A stretch of DNA of 7,234 nt from Rhodospirillales bacterium. Lineage in GTDB: Bacteria; Pseudomonadota; Alphaproteobacteria; UBA828. How positions within the stretch are numbered: position 1 is the first letter of the stretch; every line of letters starts with the position of its first letter. Location of the stretch: contig JAPOPO010000238.1 in the NCBI GenBank assembly GCA_026712885.1, forward strand, positions 1 to 7,234, given 5' to 3'. The notes below the pieces were generated by a model. That model had not been told where the DNA came from, made no database searches, and saw nothing but the letters and a program-made list of their open reading frames with translations. Of this stretch, positions 7,002 through 7,234 are shown piece after piece. Made by a program: the position numbers and the translations under genes.

Positions 7002-7004
7002 AGC

Positions 7005-7234
7005 CTAAGTATTCATCGAGGCGAAGAATTCTTCGTTGGACTTGGTCGTCTTGAGCTTGTCGACCAGGAACTCCATGGCATCCACCGTGCCCATGGGCGA
7101 GAGGATACGGCGCAGCACCCACATCTTGGCGAGCGTCGCGCGATCGACCAGCAGTTCCTCCTTGCGGGTGCCGGAGCGGGCGATGTCCATGCTGGGCCAG
7201 TTGCGCTTGTCGGCGAGCTTGCGGTCCAGAATGA
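7005..7234 (-). CDS. rho: transcription termination factor Rho, C-terminal part (cut by window end)
   Basis: The last 75 residues of Rho are present; the 5' part lies beyond position 7234. Rho is the hexameric RNA-dependent ATPase that ends transcription at C-rich sites and removes untranslated or antisense transcripts. The fragment reads ILDRKLADKR, then the hallmark RSGTRKEELL, MWVLRRILSPMG and DAMEFLVDKLKTTKSNEEFF, matching the C-terminal ATPase domain of Rho. The arginine in RSGTRKEELL belongs to the conserved subunit-interface region. The TAG stop is the complement of 7005-7007. The gene is convergent with parB across roughly 500 bp of noncoding DNA, so read-through from the par operon would be antisense to rho. 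Confidence 0.96.
   Translation of the reverse strand, partial: ILDRKLADKRNWPSMDIARSGTRKEELLVDRATLAKMWVLRRILSPMGTVDAMEFLVDKLKTTKSNEEFFASMNT

Larger units (their letters stand above)
6506..7004. other. parB-rho intergenic region, noncoding, with repeats
   Basis: This gap of about 500 bp separates the convergent parB and rho genes. Its first 250 bases are visibly richer in A/T than the genes. The open frames here (6557-6784 and 6640-7008 on +, 6535-6720 on -) show no recognisable domain and no ribosome site, and I do not count them as genes. It holds short repeats (TAGGTGCC at 6564-6571 and 6613-6620), a small inverted repeat (6560-6581), the TCTC motif array (6692-6858), and a hairpin next to the rho stop. 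There is no tRNA, no DnaA-box cluster and no parS. It most likely contains the terminators of both operons, and possibly an unannotated small RNA. Confidence 0.6.

Noticed and set aside
6506..7004. Replication origin (oriC) in the parB-rho gap
   Set aside because: The repeat array and closeness to parS made me look, but I found no DnaA boxes like TTATCCACA and no strongly AT-rich unwinding region. oriC may be near but is not shown here.
6640..7008. 122-codon + strand frame in the parB-rho gap, and the smaller frame at 6557-6784
   Set aside because: No ribosome site, no domain, low-complexity Arg/Ser composition, and it runs through the repeat array.

Overview
This is an ordinary chromosomal core region of a GC-rich alphaproteobacterium (roughly 70% G+C by eye). 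The block mnmE-mnmG-rsmG-parA-parB, the partial rho gene and the DUF6489-like and 2Fe-2S thioredoxin-fold ferredoxin genes all fit that class. A more precise placement, perhaps near Rhodospirillales, is only a guess. I see no transposase, integrase, phage gene, CRISPR array, rRNA or tRNA.

Layout. Positions 91-755 hold two small genes joined by an ATGA overlap: a DUF6489-like protein and a (2Fe-2S) ferredoxin-domain protein. mnmE (806-2140) and mnmG (2222-4123) encode the two subunits of the enzyme that modifies the wobble uridine of certain tRNAs. rsmG (4130-4759) encodes the 16S rRNA G527 methyltransferase. parA (4734-5585) overlaps rsmG by 26 bp, and parB (5582-6505) overlaps parA by ATGA. 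A perfect 16-bp parS centromere (4159-4174) lies inside the first codons of rsmG, so the window contains a complete ParA-ParB-parS chromosome segregation module. All these genes run on the + strand and look like one or two operons. Roughly 500 bp of noncoding DNA follow (6506-7004), and then the C-terminal end of rho on the - strand, convergent with parB.

The genes are textbook; the interest lies in the DNA layered on or between them. (a) parS is written into rsmG codons 10-15. (b) An AT-rich patch with rare codons and a TTGACA hexamer sits in the 3' third of rsmG, about 120-140 bp before parA, and may be a promoter or operator for parAB. (c) The parB-rho gap carries four consecutive 10-bp units sharing a TCTCA core (6721-6760), within a wider family of TCTC(A/G)C motifs that point right on the left side and left on the right side. 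This stretch is C-rich and G-poor on the + strand, which resembles a Rho loading site. (d) rho sits downstream of and convergent with the cluster, and holA does not follow parB, unlike the order I recall from many alphaproteobacteria.

I do not see an undescribed multigene system here. The best candidates for something new are the phased repeat array and the dual-use segments inside rsmG.
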